From NCBI GenBank assembly GCA_910578115.1, contig CAJTPO010000065.1:1-20189 (forward strand): 20,189 nt of DNA, in the 5' to 3' direction. The position numbers and the translations under genes are program-made. Below, piece by piece: positions 1 to 7,127 of the stretch. Within the stretch, counting starts at the first letter, position 1. Every line of letters begins with the position of its first letter. The notes beneath the pieces are model-generated. The model made no database searches. It was given only the letters and a program-made list of their open reading frames with translations, and had not been told where the DNA came from. The stretch is from an uncultured Lachnospiraceae bacterium (GTDB taxonomy: Bacteria > Bacillota > Clostridia > Lachnospirales > Lachnospiraceae).

Positions 1-48
1 ATTTGTGCTTGCGCCCAAATTTGCAGACTGAGCAGGAATGGGGGATTA
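1..48 (+). repeat. Dispersed repeat, copy 1 (cut by window start)
   Basis: These 48 bases recur at 13913-13960 with only two mismatches (G/A at positions 35 and 41 of this copy). The unit contains the inverted pair AAATTTG/CAAATTT around a GC-rich centre (the first bases of the left arm are cut off here). It ends in a purine-rich GGGGGATTA that serves as the ribosome binding site of the gene starting at 51. Upstream parts of the element, visible at the second copy, lie outside this window. Confidence 0.85.
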
Positions 49-50
49 AT

Positions 51-743
51 ATGGAACATTTAATCGGGCTGGAACTGAAGAAATTCGGAGTGGGGCGAAA
101 CATAATGTTTACTGTCGCCGCGATTCTTTTCAGTATCCTTTTTATTTCGGTATCTCTGGTTGACAGTATGACGGATCCGGAACAGACAAAGGACACTTTT
201 GAAAGCACCTTTCTTATCATCGGCCTTTTGGTGTCGAGTATCTTTCTTGTCTATTCGTCGGTTTTGACGGCACGTTTCGTGATCGGGGAGTACGATCGGC
301 GGACGATTATCCTGCTGTTTTCTTACCCACTGAACCGAAAAGGGCTGATTGCCGGGAAGATGATGATCATCATGGTCTACACGGCAGTTTCTGTAATGAT
401 GGGGTATATCTGCTGTACAGGTTTTATGATAATTGCCGATAACTATTTCGATATGTTAGAGGGTACATTTGAAATATCCTTATTGCAGACATGGATACCG
501 GCGGCTGTTACTGCTGCCATAGTGTGTACGATACTGTCGGTCTGGCCGTTTATCATTGGCATGATCCGCAAATCCGTTTCGGCGACGATAGTATCCTCTA
601 TGATCGTCGTTGTATTTCGCCAGATTATAATAAGTAAGAACGCAGCAAACCGGGAATCTCTGCTGCAGATTCTTTTGGCAGCGGTGATTACGTTCGCAAT
701 AGCAGCAGTGATCTTTAAAAAGAAAGTACCGCAGCTGTTTTGA
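51..743 (+). CDS. ABC-2 type transporter permease subunit
   Basis: This is a 230-residue membrane protein with about six hydrophobic segments, at roughly residues 19-37, 55-75, 102-128, 150-168, 175-195 and 206-224. The short cytoplasmic N-terminus (LIGLELKK) followed by a first membrane segment, and the EYDRRTIILLFSYPLNRKG stretch before the third, are typical of ABC-2 permeases of the BcrB/NatB sort. Such proteins pair with a separate ATPase; none lies downstream, so the partner is probably just upstream, outside the window. The ATG at 51 is chosen over an upstream in-frame start at 3, because the latter lies inside the repeat and would add residues with no membrane or family character. The substrate cannot be told from sequence; peptide antibiotics or lipids are possible. 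Confidence 0.75.
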   Translation: MEHLIGLELKKFGVGRNIMFTVAAILFSILFISVSLVDSMTDPEQTKDTFESTFLIIGLLVSSIFLVYSSVLTARFVIGEYDRRTIILLFSYPLNRKGLIAGKMMIIMVYTAVSVMMGYICCTGFMIIADNYFDMLEGTFEISLLQTWIPAAVTAAIVCTILSVWPFIIGMIRKSVSATIVSSMIVVVFRQIIISKNAANRESLLQILLAAVITFAIAAVIFKKKVPQLF

Positions 744-830
744 TAAAGCATTTTTGCAGCAGCATTGCAGTAAGAGAAACAGGGTTGCGCAGATTGGAAA
801 TCGGATTTCAGAACCGGAGGACGAGGTATT

Positions 831-1958
831 ATGAATACGATCATACAAAAGATTAACGCCAGGCCGGGGCAGCGCATCATCGCCATGAGCGACATTCACG
901 GTCATCTGGAAAATATGCAGGGGCTGCTTGAAAAGCTGGAGTACGATGCGGAGGATATACTTGTTATCGTGGGGGATCTGGTGGACAAGGGACCGGAAAG
1001 CCTGCGGACAGTCCGGTATATCATGGAGCTGGCGGCGAATGCACAGATATTTGTATCCGAGGGAAATGTGGAAGAACATCGGCTGGAGATCCTCTGTGAT
1101 ACGACGGCAGGAAGTGAAGAACGTTTCCGGGAGTTTATCCGCTGGCAGAAAATGCACTGGGGACGCGGCCTGCTCCTGGACATGCTGGCGGAACTTGATA
1201 TTTCCGCAACGGAGCTGACTTTAGGGGACACACCGGCCTGCAGAAAACGTATGTGGGAGCATTTTGCTCCTGAGATTGCCTTTTTGCGGCAGCTGCCCAC
1301 GATTTTGGAAATGGATGACTATCTCTTTGTACACGGCGGCATTCCTACCGATGATCTGGAGAGTCTGACAGAGACGGACCGGCACGCCTGGTTGAAGAAT
1401 GACTGCTTTCTGGAAAAGGGGTATTGTTTTTCCAGATGTGTTGTGGCAGGACACTGGCCTGTCAGCCTTTACCGGCATGAGGAGGCGGATTTACGGCCGA
1501 TTTTCGAGTATGAGCGCAGGATCATCTGTATGGACGGCGGGTGCGGCCTGAAAGAAGTTGGACAGCTTAACGCGCTTGTTTTTCCGGATAAAGATGCGGC
1601 TATGGAAGAGATCCGCTGGGAGTATTATGACAGTTTTCCGGTGGTGACTGCGCTGGACGGGCAGGAAGGAAAGCAGAAGACTTTGTATATCCAGTATTTC
1701 GACAGCTGTGTTGACCGACTGGAGGAGCGGGAGGGCATGGTGCGTTGCCGCCATTTGAGCAGTGACAGGACATTGTGGGTACCGTCCACTTTTCTTTATC
1801 TGGATGACGATAAAAAATGGCATGTGGATGATTACTGCGATGCCCGGCTGGAAGTAAAACCCGGGGACAGGATCTCCGTTGTATTCCGCAATGCTGCCGG
1901 CTGCTATGGAAAGATCAATGGAGTTCTGGGGTGGTATTACGGCCGCTGCAGTGAATGA
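831..1958 (+). CDS. PPP-like metallophosphoesterase with altered GNHE motif
   Basis: This is a calcineurin-like phosphoesterase of 375 residues. Metal-site motifs are in order: SDIHGH (D21, H23), GDLVDKG (D49, with Lys where Arg is usual), EGNVE (N79), VHGGIP (H168) and GHWP (H208). This order matches bacterial PPP phosphatases and ApaH. The GNHE motif reads GNVE, so the His that normally acts in catalysis is Val80. After the catalytic domain a C-terminal part (about 265-375) contains VKPGDRISVVF and a GVLGWYYG end, resembling an SH3-like beta barrel; this is an inference. There is no signal peptide, so it is cytoplasmic. The start is supported by GGAGG ten bases upstream. The substrate (phosphoprotein, dinucleoside polyphosphate or other) is unknown. 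Confidence 0.8.
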   Translation: MNTIIQKINARPGQRIIAMSDIHGHLENMQGLLEKLEYDAEDILVIVGDLVDKGPESLRTVRYIMELAANAQIFVSEGNVEEHRLEILCDTTAGSEERFREFIRWQKMHWGRGLLLDMLAELDISATELTLGDTPACRKRMWEHFAPEIAFLRQLPTILEMDDYLFVHGGIPTDDLESLTETDRHAWLKNDCFLEKGYCFSRCVVAGHWPVSLYRHEEADLRPIFEYERRIICMDGGCGLKEVGQLNALVFPDKDAAMEEIRWEYYDSFPVVTALDGQEGKQKTLYIQYFDSCVDRLEEREGMVRCRHLSSDRTLWVPSTFLYLDDDKKWHVDDYCDARLEVKPGDRISVVFRNAAGCYGKINGVLGWYYGRCSE

Positions 1959-2252
1959 TAGAAAAAAGTTGCCTGTTATGGATGAATCATAATGGGTGGG
2001 TGGAAGATATTGTTTCTTTACAGTGTGTTTTGTGGTTATTGCTACAATATATAGTATTGTGCACAATGCTGATAAACGGTTTTTCGAATATAAATCATAC
2101 GTGACAAGTGTAAAATTTCATGTTATACTCGTTCAAAAGCATATATTTCAAAATTCTAATCCATATCTAATCGTTATAACGCAGAACGGTTACTTTATGT
2201 CCAACCGGACGTCAGACGAAATCATGCTTTTAATCCAGATAAATTGAAGAAG
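1959..2252. other. AT-rich intergenic region
   Basis: There is no credible gene here. An open frame from a GTG at 1996 to 2247 has no ribosome binding site, has non-protein-like composition and runs across a good promoter. The region holds the promoter at 2101-2129 and leads into the structured leader that begins at 2253. No terminator with a clear T-run was seen directly after the phosphoesterase gene. Confidence 0.6.
2101..2129 (+). promoter_or_regulatory. Sigma-A type promoter with extended -10
   Basis: GTGACA (2101-2106), 17 bases, then TATACT (2124-2129), preceded by TGT at 2121-2123, which makes an extended -10 (TGnTATACT). Transcription would start near 2136 and give a leader of about 225 bases before the GTG start at 2361. 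That is unusually long and fits the folded leader described next. Confidence 0.6.
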
Positions 2253-2356
2253 GCAGGAGATTTCGCAAATACGGACGGCAATGCAGAGAAAGAGGCTGCG
2301 CACAGATATAGATGCGGATGCCGGAGTAAGCGCTGAAAGATCTCCTGCGAAGGAGG
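2253..2356 (+). promoter_or_regulatory. Putative cis-acting RNA leader with two exclusive folds
   Basis: GCAGGAGAT (2253-2261) is the exact complement of ATCTCCTGC (2340-2348); U2262-G2339 and U2263-A2338 can lengthen this stem to 11 pairs. It closes a domain of about 75 bases with inner stems CGGCA/TGCCG (2276-2280 with 2319-2323) and GCAG/CTGC (2283-2286 with 2296-2299). The same 3' strand can instead pair locally: TCTCCT (2341-2346) with AGGAGG (2351-2356) around a GCGA tetraloop. That local hairpin would bury the ribosome binding site of the nuclease gene. The two folds share 2341-2348, so they exclude each other. This is the layout of a translational riboswitch or other leader switch. 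The domain did not match any riboswitch consensus I remember. The pairing is seen in sequence; the switching is inferred. Confidence 0.45.
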
Positions 2357-2360
2357 TATT

Positions 2361-3398
2361 GTGGGCAGGAAGGACATCAGCTTAAAATCATATCTGCAGG
2401 ATACTGCCAGATATGCAGATCTTTGGAATGGCGGGGTGTTTCAGGGAAGGCAGGTTGTTAAAGCGAAGGAACTGCAGGAAGTAACGCCGGTTCGCTTCGG
2501 AGCCGGCCGTTCGGCGCTGGTTGAGAAGACCGGAGATCTGGTCATGAAGCAGAATTATGACGGACAGAGGTTTGTCATATTGTCACTGGAGAATCAGGAT
2601 GAGATCGATTACGGGATTCCGGTCCGGGTCATGCTGCAGGAGGCATTGGAATATGAGAGACAGCTTCGGGATATCAGACGCAGGAACGAAAAGGCATACG
2701 AAGAATATCGAAAGAGATGCGGAGAAACTCCGGCAAAAGTTTATAAGGACGCCGGAGAATATCTGTATAAGATAAAGAAAGAGGATCGCCTTTTTCCGGT
2801 GGCAACATTGATCGTGTATTGGGGAGAAGAAAAGTGGCAGGGGCCGAGGAACCTTTCTGAAATGATTGATTTTGGAGAGAAGGGTGCAGGTGTGGGAAGT
2901 GAGTTGAAGAAACTGGTTCCGGAATATCCTCTGCATTTCCTTGATTTGTCAACATTTGGACATTTAGAGTATTTCAGAACGGAACTGCGGCCGTTACTGG
3001 AGCTGTTTGCAAAACGTAACAGCAGGGAATCTTTGAGAGAATGTCTTGAGGCGAATGAGACATATTGGGAAATGAACGACGAAAGCTGGGATCTTCTCAC
3101 CCGGTTGACAGGTTCTAAGAGTTTGGAACATCTGGTCAGGCGAAAGAAGAAAGGAAACGAGGAGGGAAAGAAAATGTTCAGACCGTTGGATGATATGATA
3201 AGTAATGCGATAGCGGAAGGTAAGAGCGAATCCATAGTGGATCTGCTGGAAGAGTATGGGACTGTGCAGGACAAGTTGAAGGAAGAGATTTTTAAACAGA
3301 AAGATCTTCAGATACTGAAAGAGTGGCTGAAATTAGCGGTAAAGGTGGAGAGTGTTGAAGAGTTTGCGCAGCAGATCAACTTTTCGGCAGGCGGTTGA
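2361..3398 (+). CDS. Rpn-family PD-(D/E)XK nuclease / transposase-like protein
   Basis: This 345-residue protein resembles the Rpn (recombination-promoting nuclease) or PDDEXK_2 family common in Lachnospiraceae. Typical pieces are an N-terminal ARYADLWNG (D20) with GRQVVKAKEL; the strand VILSLENQ with the nuclease-like E77-N-Q79; DYGIPVRVMLQEALEYERQ; and a late charged helix (about 265-345) with a MFRPLDDMISNAIAEGKSE segment. Family members are thought to cut DNA and promote RecA-independent recombination; whether this one is active is not known. The start is GTG at 2361: AGGAGG ends four bases before it, and the reading frame gives the usual GRKDISLKSYL beginning. The SGNH hydrolase gene follows 20 bases later, probably in the same transcript. 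Translation may be controlled by the leader fold just upstream. Confidence 0.75.
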   Translation: MGRKDISLKSYLQDTARYADLWNGGVFQGRQVVKAKELQEVTPVRFGAGRSALVEKTGDLVMKQNYDGQRFVILSLENQDEIDYGIPVRVMLQEALEYERQLRDIRRRNEKAYEEYRKRCGETPAKVYKDAGEYLYKIKKEDRLFPVATLIVYWGEEKWQGPRNLSEMIDFGEKGAGVGSELKKLVPEYPLHFLDLSTFGHLEYFRTELRPLLELFAKRNSRESLRECLEANETYWEMNDESWDLLTRLTGSKSLEHLVRRKKKGNEEGKKMFRPLDDMISNAIAEGKSESIVDLLEEYGTVQDKLKEEIFKQKDLQILKEWLKLAVKVESVEEFAQQINFSAGG

Positions 3399-3418
3399 AG
3401 TTTAAGATGGAGGGCGAT

Positions 3419-4069
3419 ATGGACTTTTTCAAAGAATTTATGCACAGAGAACAGCAGGATAAACTGGAGAGATACCGGATTTTAAATCAGAATGTAAAGA
3501 AGGGGGAGATCCTTTTTACCGGATCGTCATTGATGGAGCAGTTTCCGGTCAATGAGCTTCTGATGACAAACGGCATGGATCAGGTCATCTACAACCGGGG
3601 TATCGGCGGATTTACAACGACGGACATGCTGGAGTATATGGAGGAGATGGTATTCGGTACGGAACCTTCAAGGATCTTCATCAATATTGGGACGAATGAT
3701 ATCGGCAGTCCGGATTATCAGCTGGAGGCGCTGCTTGAGCGATACGAGGAGATCATTGTCAGGATTCAGGAGAGACTGCCGGAAGCGGAGATCAATATGA
3801 TGGCGTATTATCCGGTCAATGAGACGGACAAGATTCCGGAGGGCGAATGGGGTAAGACGGCCTTTGTTACAAGGACTAATGAGAATATCAATATTGCCAA
3901 TGCGGCGATAGAGAACCTGGCGGCGAAGAAGGGCTGCCGTTTTATCAATGTCAATGAAGGACTGGCGGACGAGAGAGGCAAATTGAAGAAAGAGTATACG
4001 ATCGAAGGGATTCATATGTATGCCAACGGGTATCAGGTGGTATTGCAAAATCTGAAAAAGTATCTGTAG
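3419..4069 (+). CDS. SGNH/GDSL-family hydrolase, cytoplasmic
   Basis: This is a 216-residue esterase- or lipase-like protein of the SGNH fold. Block I reads FTGSSLM, so the usual GDS is GSS, with S37 as the likely nucleophile. Block II is RGIGG (G63), block III is GTND (N93), and block V is EGIH (H199) with Glu196 in place of the usual Asp. No signal peptide or membrane segment is present, unlike secreted GDSL esterases, so it probably acts in the cytoplasm on a small ester or acyl substrate; which one is unknown. ATG 3419 is chosen because GGAGGG sits five bases upstream. Longer in-frame starts at TTG 3395 (overlapping the previous stop) and ATG 3407 have worse spacing. It appears to be co-transcribed with the nuclease gene. 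Confidence 0.8.
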   Translation: MDFFKEFMHREQQDKLERYRILNQNVKKGEILFTGSSLMEQFPVNELLMTNGMDQVIYNRGIGGFTTTDMLEYMEEMVFGTEPSRIFINIGTNDIGSPDYQLEALLERYEEIIVRIQERLPEAEINMMAYYPVNETDKIPEGEWGKTAFVTRTNENINIANAAIENLAAKKGCRFINVNEGLADERGKLKKEYTIEGIHMYANGYQVVLQNLKKYL

Positions 4070-4124
4070 TATCTTTCCGGAAGGAGAGCCGGCCTCCAGT
4101 TTGAATCGAAAATAAGTCATTCAC

Positions 4125-4191
4125 AAAAGGTTGACTAGTGTAACCCTGATATGCTATATTGTTATCAGGGTTACACTAGTCAACCTTTTTT
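4125..4191. promoter_or_regulatory. Perfect 27-bp inverted repeat: BlaI-type operator, possible terminator
   Basis: The left arm 4125-4151 and right arm 4163-4189 are perfect complements around an 11-base centre (4152-4162), and the right arm runs into six T residues (4186-4191). Each arm carries a TTGACTAGTGTAA-like element, close to the TTACA/TGTAA half-sites bound by BlaI/MecI/CopY repressors, so two repressor sites would flank the -10 box. Read through from the SGNH gene, the RNA would form a very stable hairpin followed by U residues, as in an intrinsic terminator. A transcript started at the internal promoter begins inside the right arm and would lack the hairpin. Both roles are inferred. 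Confidence 0.75.
4131..4160 (+). promoter_or_regulatory. Promoter of the blaI-M56 operon
   Basis: TTGACT (4131-4136), 18 bases, then TATATT (4155-4160), with TG at 4152-4153 forming an extended -10. The -35 box lies inside the left arm of the inverted repeat and the -10 box is its central loop. Bound repressor would therefore cover the whole promoter and give autoregulation. Confidence 0.7.
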
Positions 4192-4223
4192 GGAACTGGA
4201 GAGATTTCGGAGTGGAGGGAAAT

Positions 4224-4625
4224 ATGGAGGATAAGACAATCGGCCTTTCCAACAGTGAATGGCGCATTATGGAAAATTTGTGGGAGCAGTTTCCGAAGAC
4301 GGCGACACAGCTGATCAGGGCGATGGAGACAGAGACCGGATGGGCCAAGAGCACTACGAAGACGCTGCTGAAACGGATGGAGCAGAAGGGATGCATTGCA
4401 TACCGGGAAGGGACGAAGGCAAGAGAATATTATCCGTTATTGAAGCGGGAAGAGGTGGTGGAGTCCGAGACGAGCAGCTTTTTGAACCGGATCTACAACG
4501 GCAGTCTGGGATTGATGGTCAATACGCTGGTAAAGAAGCAGGATATCCCGGACGAAGAGATGGAAGAGTTGTACCGGATCATTCAGGAGGCCAGAGCAGA
4601 GAAAAAGGAGAAGGGGGAAGCGTGA
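4224..4625 (+). CDS. BlaI/MecI/CopY-family transcriptional repressor
   Basis: This is a 133-residue winged-helix repressor. Residues 9-75 give the family fold: LSNSEWRIMENLWE (first helix), the recognition helix region TGWAKSTTKTLLKRMEQKG, then a wing with AYREGTKAREYYPLL. The C-terminal helices (about 85-125) serve dimerisation and, in BlaI and MecI, contain the site cut by the partner protease. ATG 4224 has GGAGG five bases upstream; an earlier in-frame TTG lies in the -35 box and cannot be the start. The stop codon overlaps the first base of the next gene, so the two are translationally coupled. It most likely represses its own operon by binding the inverted repeat. The inducing signal is unknown and need not be a beta-lactam. 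Confidence 0.9.
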   Translation: MEDKTIGLSNSEWRIMENLWEQFPKTATQLIRAMETETGWAKSTTKTLLKRMEQKGCIAYREGTKAREYYPLLKREEVVESETSSFLNRIYNGSLGLMVNTLVKKQDIPDEEMEELYRIIQEARAEKKEKGEA

Positions 4626-7006
4626 TGGGGGTAATGACGGGAGCTATGATTCAGGCAGCAGTTTTGGTGAGCGGCATACTGATCGTGCGGAAAATGTTTG
4701 GAGAGAAACTGCATGCTTATGTAAGGTACAGTCTGTGGCTGCTTGTGGCGCTGCGGCTGCTCATTCCGGTCAATTTTATTGACAGCCCGTTCAGTTTGCT
4801 GCGGGCCGTGCATGTGGTGACGGACGATTATAGGGAGGCATCCTCTGCGGCCGAAGACCTGGACGGTCAGCCGCAGAATCGCAGCATTACAGGCAGGGAG
4901 TCCCGGGAGCTGACTTCGGAAAATGAGCGGGATGTTGTGACGGAGCAACCAGGGGCAGAGGGGACTTTGTCCGCACCGGAGGGCGACGATTTCCGAATGG
5001 TTGACGGTACTGCGATGGCTGATATGGAGGATGAGGATAGGACTGATCGTAACCGGATCATGTCTGCGGATGATACAGTGGCGGCAGTTTTTCGGGGGAT
5101 ATGGATCGTGGGCAGTATGGTGGTTGGCGGAATATTCTTTACGGTACATCTTCGTTTTCGCAGGAGGCTGTACAGGGCGCGCAAACTCTGTCAACAGAGT
5201 GAGGATAAGATTGCGGGGAACGGCAGGAAGACCGCCGGACTGCACAGGAATCTGCCGATTTATCAGGTGAAGAAACTGGAAGCCCCCTGCCTTGTAGGTG
5301 TTTTATGGCCGGCGGTTTATGTTGGTACGGATATCCGGACCGGTACAGAGCGGTTTCGCCATGTGGTGACCCATGAGAAGGTACATTATCTTCACGGTGA
5401 TCATATCTGGGCGCTGCTGCGCGCCGTGCTGGTCACTGTGTACTGGTTTCATCCTTTTGTTTGGATCGCGGCGGCGGCTTCGGTCAGGGATGGGGAGATC
5501 GCCTGTGATCACGGCACCATAAAGCAGCTGGGAGAGGGAGAGCGGCTGACTTACGGAGAGATGCTGCTGGAGCTTTCCAGGAAAAACCGGGGCAAAAGGG
5601 TCTATTCCTTCGGCACCATGCTTCGCCCGGGCAGATCAGAGATGAAAGAACGGATCATGCGTCTTGCGGGTGGCAACGGCACCAGAATGTCGGCGGGGAT
5701 TCTCGCGGCCGTCCTTATGCTTGGTATGGCAGGCTGCGCTTTTACCGGAGGAGCGGCGGAAAATGCGGAAGTGGCGGCAGAAGCTTCGGCAGATAGCAAC
5801 AAACAGCGGCTGGAAGAAGGGGCGGATGGTAAAGCAGGTCTGGATGAAAATCCGGAAAATGACGACGCGCGGCAGGACGATGTACTTTCCGATAACGAAA
5901 GGATTCCCGAGCGCGAACCGGAAGCAGTTTTTGATCCGGAAGAAGAGATCAGCGAAGCGCGTCAGCTGACTGCGACTCCGGCACAGATATCCGAGGAGAC
6001 GGAGCTTGGGGTAGACGGTCCGTGGCTTGATTATGCAGGAAAGCCGGGGATGGGTAGTGCGAATAACAGCGTTATTATATTCCACGATTATTTCGGACTG
6101 GTTGTCTATGATCTGACGGACAGCGAAGTTGTGCGCAGTCTGGATCTGGCGGCTATTGGCTGTAACTTTACGCAGGGAGATAATGCCTGTCAGGTTGCCG
6201 TATCGGCTGACGGCAGAGAGGTGTGGCTGTATCCGATGAAGAGACAGTATATGTTCCATTATGATGTGGAGAAGAACCTGCTCCGGCAGCTGCCGATCGT
6301 GAAGAGTTTTGAGGTTGATTTGGAGACGCAGGATCTTTTTGACCGGTATCTGGTGACAGAGGAGCGGTATGTGGGATGGCGTTCCAATTACCTGTATGAA
6401 GAATATAAGGATGAGAGAGGTCTGCAGACTGCTTATATCTATTTGTATGCGTCCACCAGTGAAGAAGCTGCAAAACTCCGCAATCTGCAGTGCGTCTGGG
6501 ATGACATGGTCTATACTTTGTGGGATGGGAACCAGGCCGGGGCCGTGCAGACAGCTGCGGAATTTCCCTATCAGCATGACGGTAACATACATGATGTAGA
6601 GATCATATATGACGAACCCTGCGTGTATTCCCGGATTTCAGATACTTTCGGTGAGAGGACGCATCCCATCGGTGGGGAAGTGCGTATGCACGAAGGAATT
6701 GACTTTGCGGCTGAAGAGGGCGCGGATATCAAAGCGGCAGCCGACGGCATTGTCCATGAAACCGGTTACACGGCGGAATACGGTAACTATGTTGTCCTGC
6801 TGCATCAAAACGGAGATATGACTTATTACTGTCACTGCAAAGACATTAACGTGTCGCCGGATGAGCAGGTAGAGAGAGGCGATACGATCGCCACAGTGGG
6901 GCGCAGCGGAAGAGCAACCGGATTCTTTCTGCATTTTGCGCTCAGCCGTAACGGAGAGTTTGTAGATCCGGCAGAGAATATGAGCCTTGAGATTCTGCCA
7001 CAGTAA
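4625..7006 (+). CDS. M56 (BlaR1/MecR1-like) membrane protease fused to LytM/M23 domain
   Basis: This is a 793-residue sensor protease. N-terminal membrane segments (about 7-22, 33-50) are followed by an acidic loop, another segment near 155-175, then the zinc site H250-E-K-V-H254 with E291 in GEIACD, typical of M56 proteases that cut BlaI. A further membrane segment near residues 360-378 (LAAVLMLGMAGCAF) leads outside the cell. Residues 380-460 are acidic and low in complexity. About 460-640 forms a beta-rich region (VYDLTDSEVVRSLDL and similar), perhaps propeller-like. Residues 665-785 are a LytM/M23 domain with H689xxxD693, H737 (YCHC) and H770 (FFLHF). The HxH motif has lost its first His (Phe768), so the domain may bind rather than cut peptidoglycan. 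ATG 4625 is chosen because it overlaps the repressor stop; a longer in-frame start would run inside the repressor gene. Confidence 0.85.
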   Translation: MGVMTGAMIQAAVLVSGILIVRKMFGEKLHAYVRYSLWLLVALRLLIPVNFIDSPFSLLRAVHVVTDDYREASSAAEDLDGQPQNRSITGRESRELTSENERDVVTEQPGAEGTLSAPEGDDFRMVDGTAMADMEDEDRTDRNRIMSADDTVAAVFRGIWIVGSMVVGGIFFTVHLRFRRRLYRARKLCQQSEDKIAGNGRKTAGLHRNLPIYQVKKLEAPCLVGVLWPAVYVGTDIRTGTERFRHVVTHEKVHYLHGDHIWALLRAVLVTVYWFHPFVWIAAAASVRDGEIACDHGTIKQLGEGERLTYGEMLLELSRKNRGKRVYSFGTMLRPGRSEMKERIMRLAGGNGTRMSAGILAAVLMLGMAGCAFTGGAAENAEVAAEASADSNKQRLEEGADGKAGLDENPENDDARQDDVLSDNERIPEREPEAVFDPEEEISEARQLTATPAQISEETELGVDGPWLDYAGKPGMGSANNSVIIFHDYFGLVVYDLTDSEVVRSLDLAAIGCNFTQGDNACQVAVSADGREVWLYPMKRQYMFHYDVEKNLLRQLPIVKSFEVDLETQDLFDRYLVTEERYVGWRSNYLYEEYKDERGLQTAYIYLYASTSEEAAKLRNLQCVWDDMVYTLWDGNQAGAVQTAAEFPYQHDGNIHDVEIIYDEPCVYSRISDTFGERTHPIGGEVRMHEGIDFAAEEGADIKAAADGIVHETGYTAEYGNYVVLLHQNGDMTYYCHCKDINVSPDEQVERGDTIATVGRSGRATGFFLHFALSRNGEFVDPAENMSLEILPQ

Positions 7007-7041
7007 ACTTACATCATGCTCAACCTGCCGTCGGGTGGGCC

Positions 7042-7077
7042 GCATGGCCATCCATGCTGTGAAAGTTGAAGACTTTC
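7042..7077. repeat. Two short tandem hairpins after the M56 gene
   Basis: GCATGG/CCATGC (7042-7047 with 7052-7057, four-base loop) is followed by GAAAGT/ACTTTC (7061-7066 with 7072-7077, five-base loop). They lie between the M56 stop and the main terminator. They may add to termination or mRNA stability; no known element was recognised. Confidence 0.4.
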
Positions 7078-7082
7078 ATAGT

Positions 7083-7119
7083 AAAAAGGGGCTTCCGAAT
7101 CAGGCGGAACCCCTTTTTT
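7083..7119. terminator. Bidirectional intrinsic terminator between convergent genes
   Basis: The A5-G4-C-TTCCG arm (7083-7097) pairs with CGGAA-C4-T5 (7105-7118) across a seven-base loop, leaving one bulged C. There is a T-run on the plus strand (7114-7119) and an A-run at 7083-7087 that gives a T-run on the minus strand. It can end both the M56 operon and the minus-strand dehydrogenase gene. Confidence 0.9.
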
Positions 7120-7127
7120 AAATAAAT

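Noticed and set aside
480..1157. Minus-strand open frames opposite the permease and phosphoesterase genes
   Set aside because: They are shadows of well-supported plus-strand genes and have no ribosome binding sites or recognisable domains.
1996..2247. Open frame of 83 residues from a GTG after the phosphoesterase gene
   Set aside because: It has no ribosome binding site, overlaps a good extended -10 promoter, and does not look like a known or membrane protein.
2253..2356. Known cyclic di-GMP or TPP riboswitch in the nuclease leader
   Set aside because: The conserved core sequences of these classes are absent; only the stem layout resembles a riboswitch.
4259..4624. Upstream extension of the M56 protein inside the repressor gene
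   Set aside because: This frame is antiphase to a clear BlaI-family protein; the ATG at 4625 overlapping the repressor stop gives the proper membrane N-terminus.
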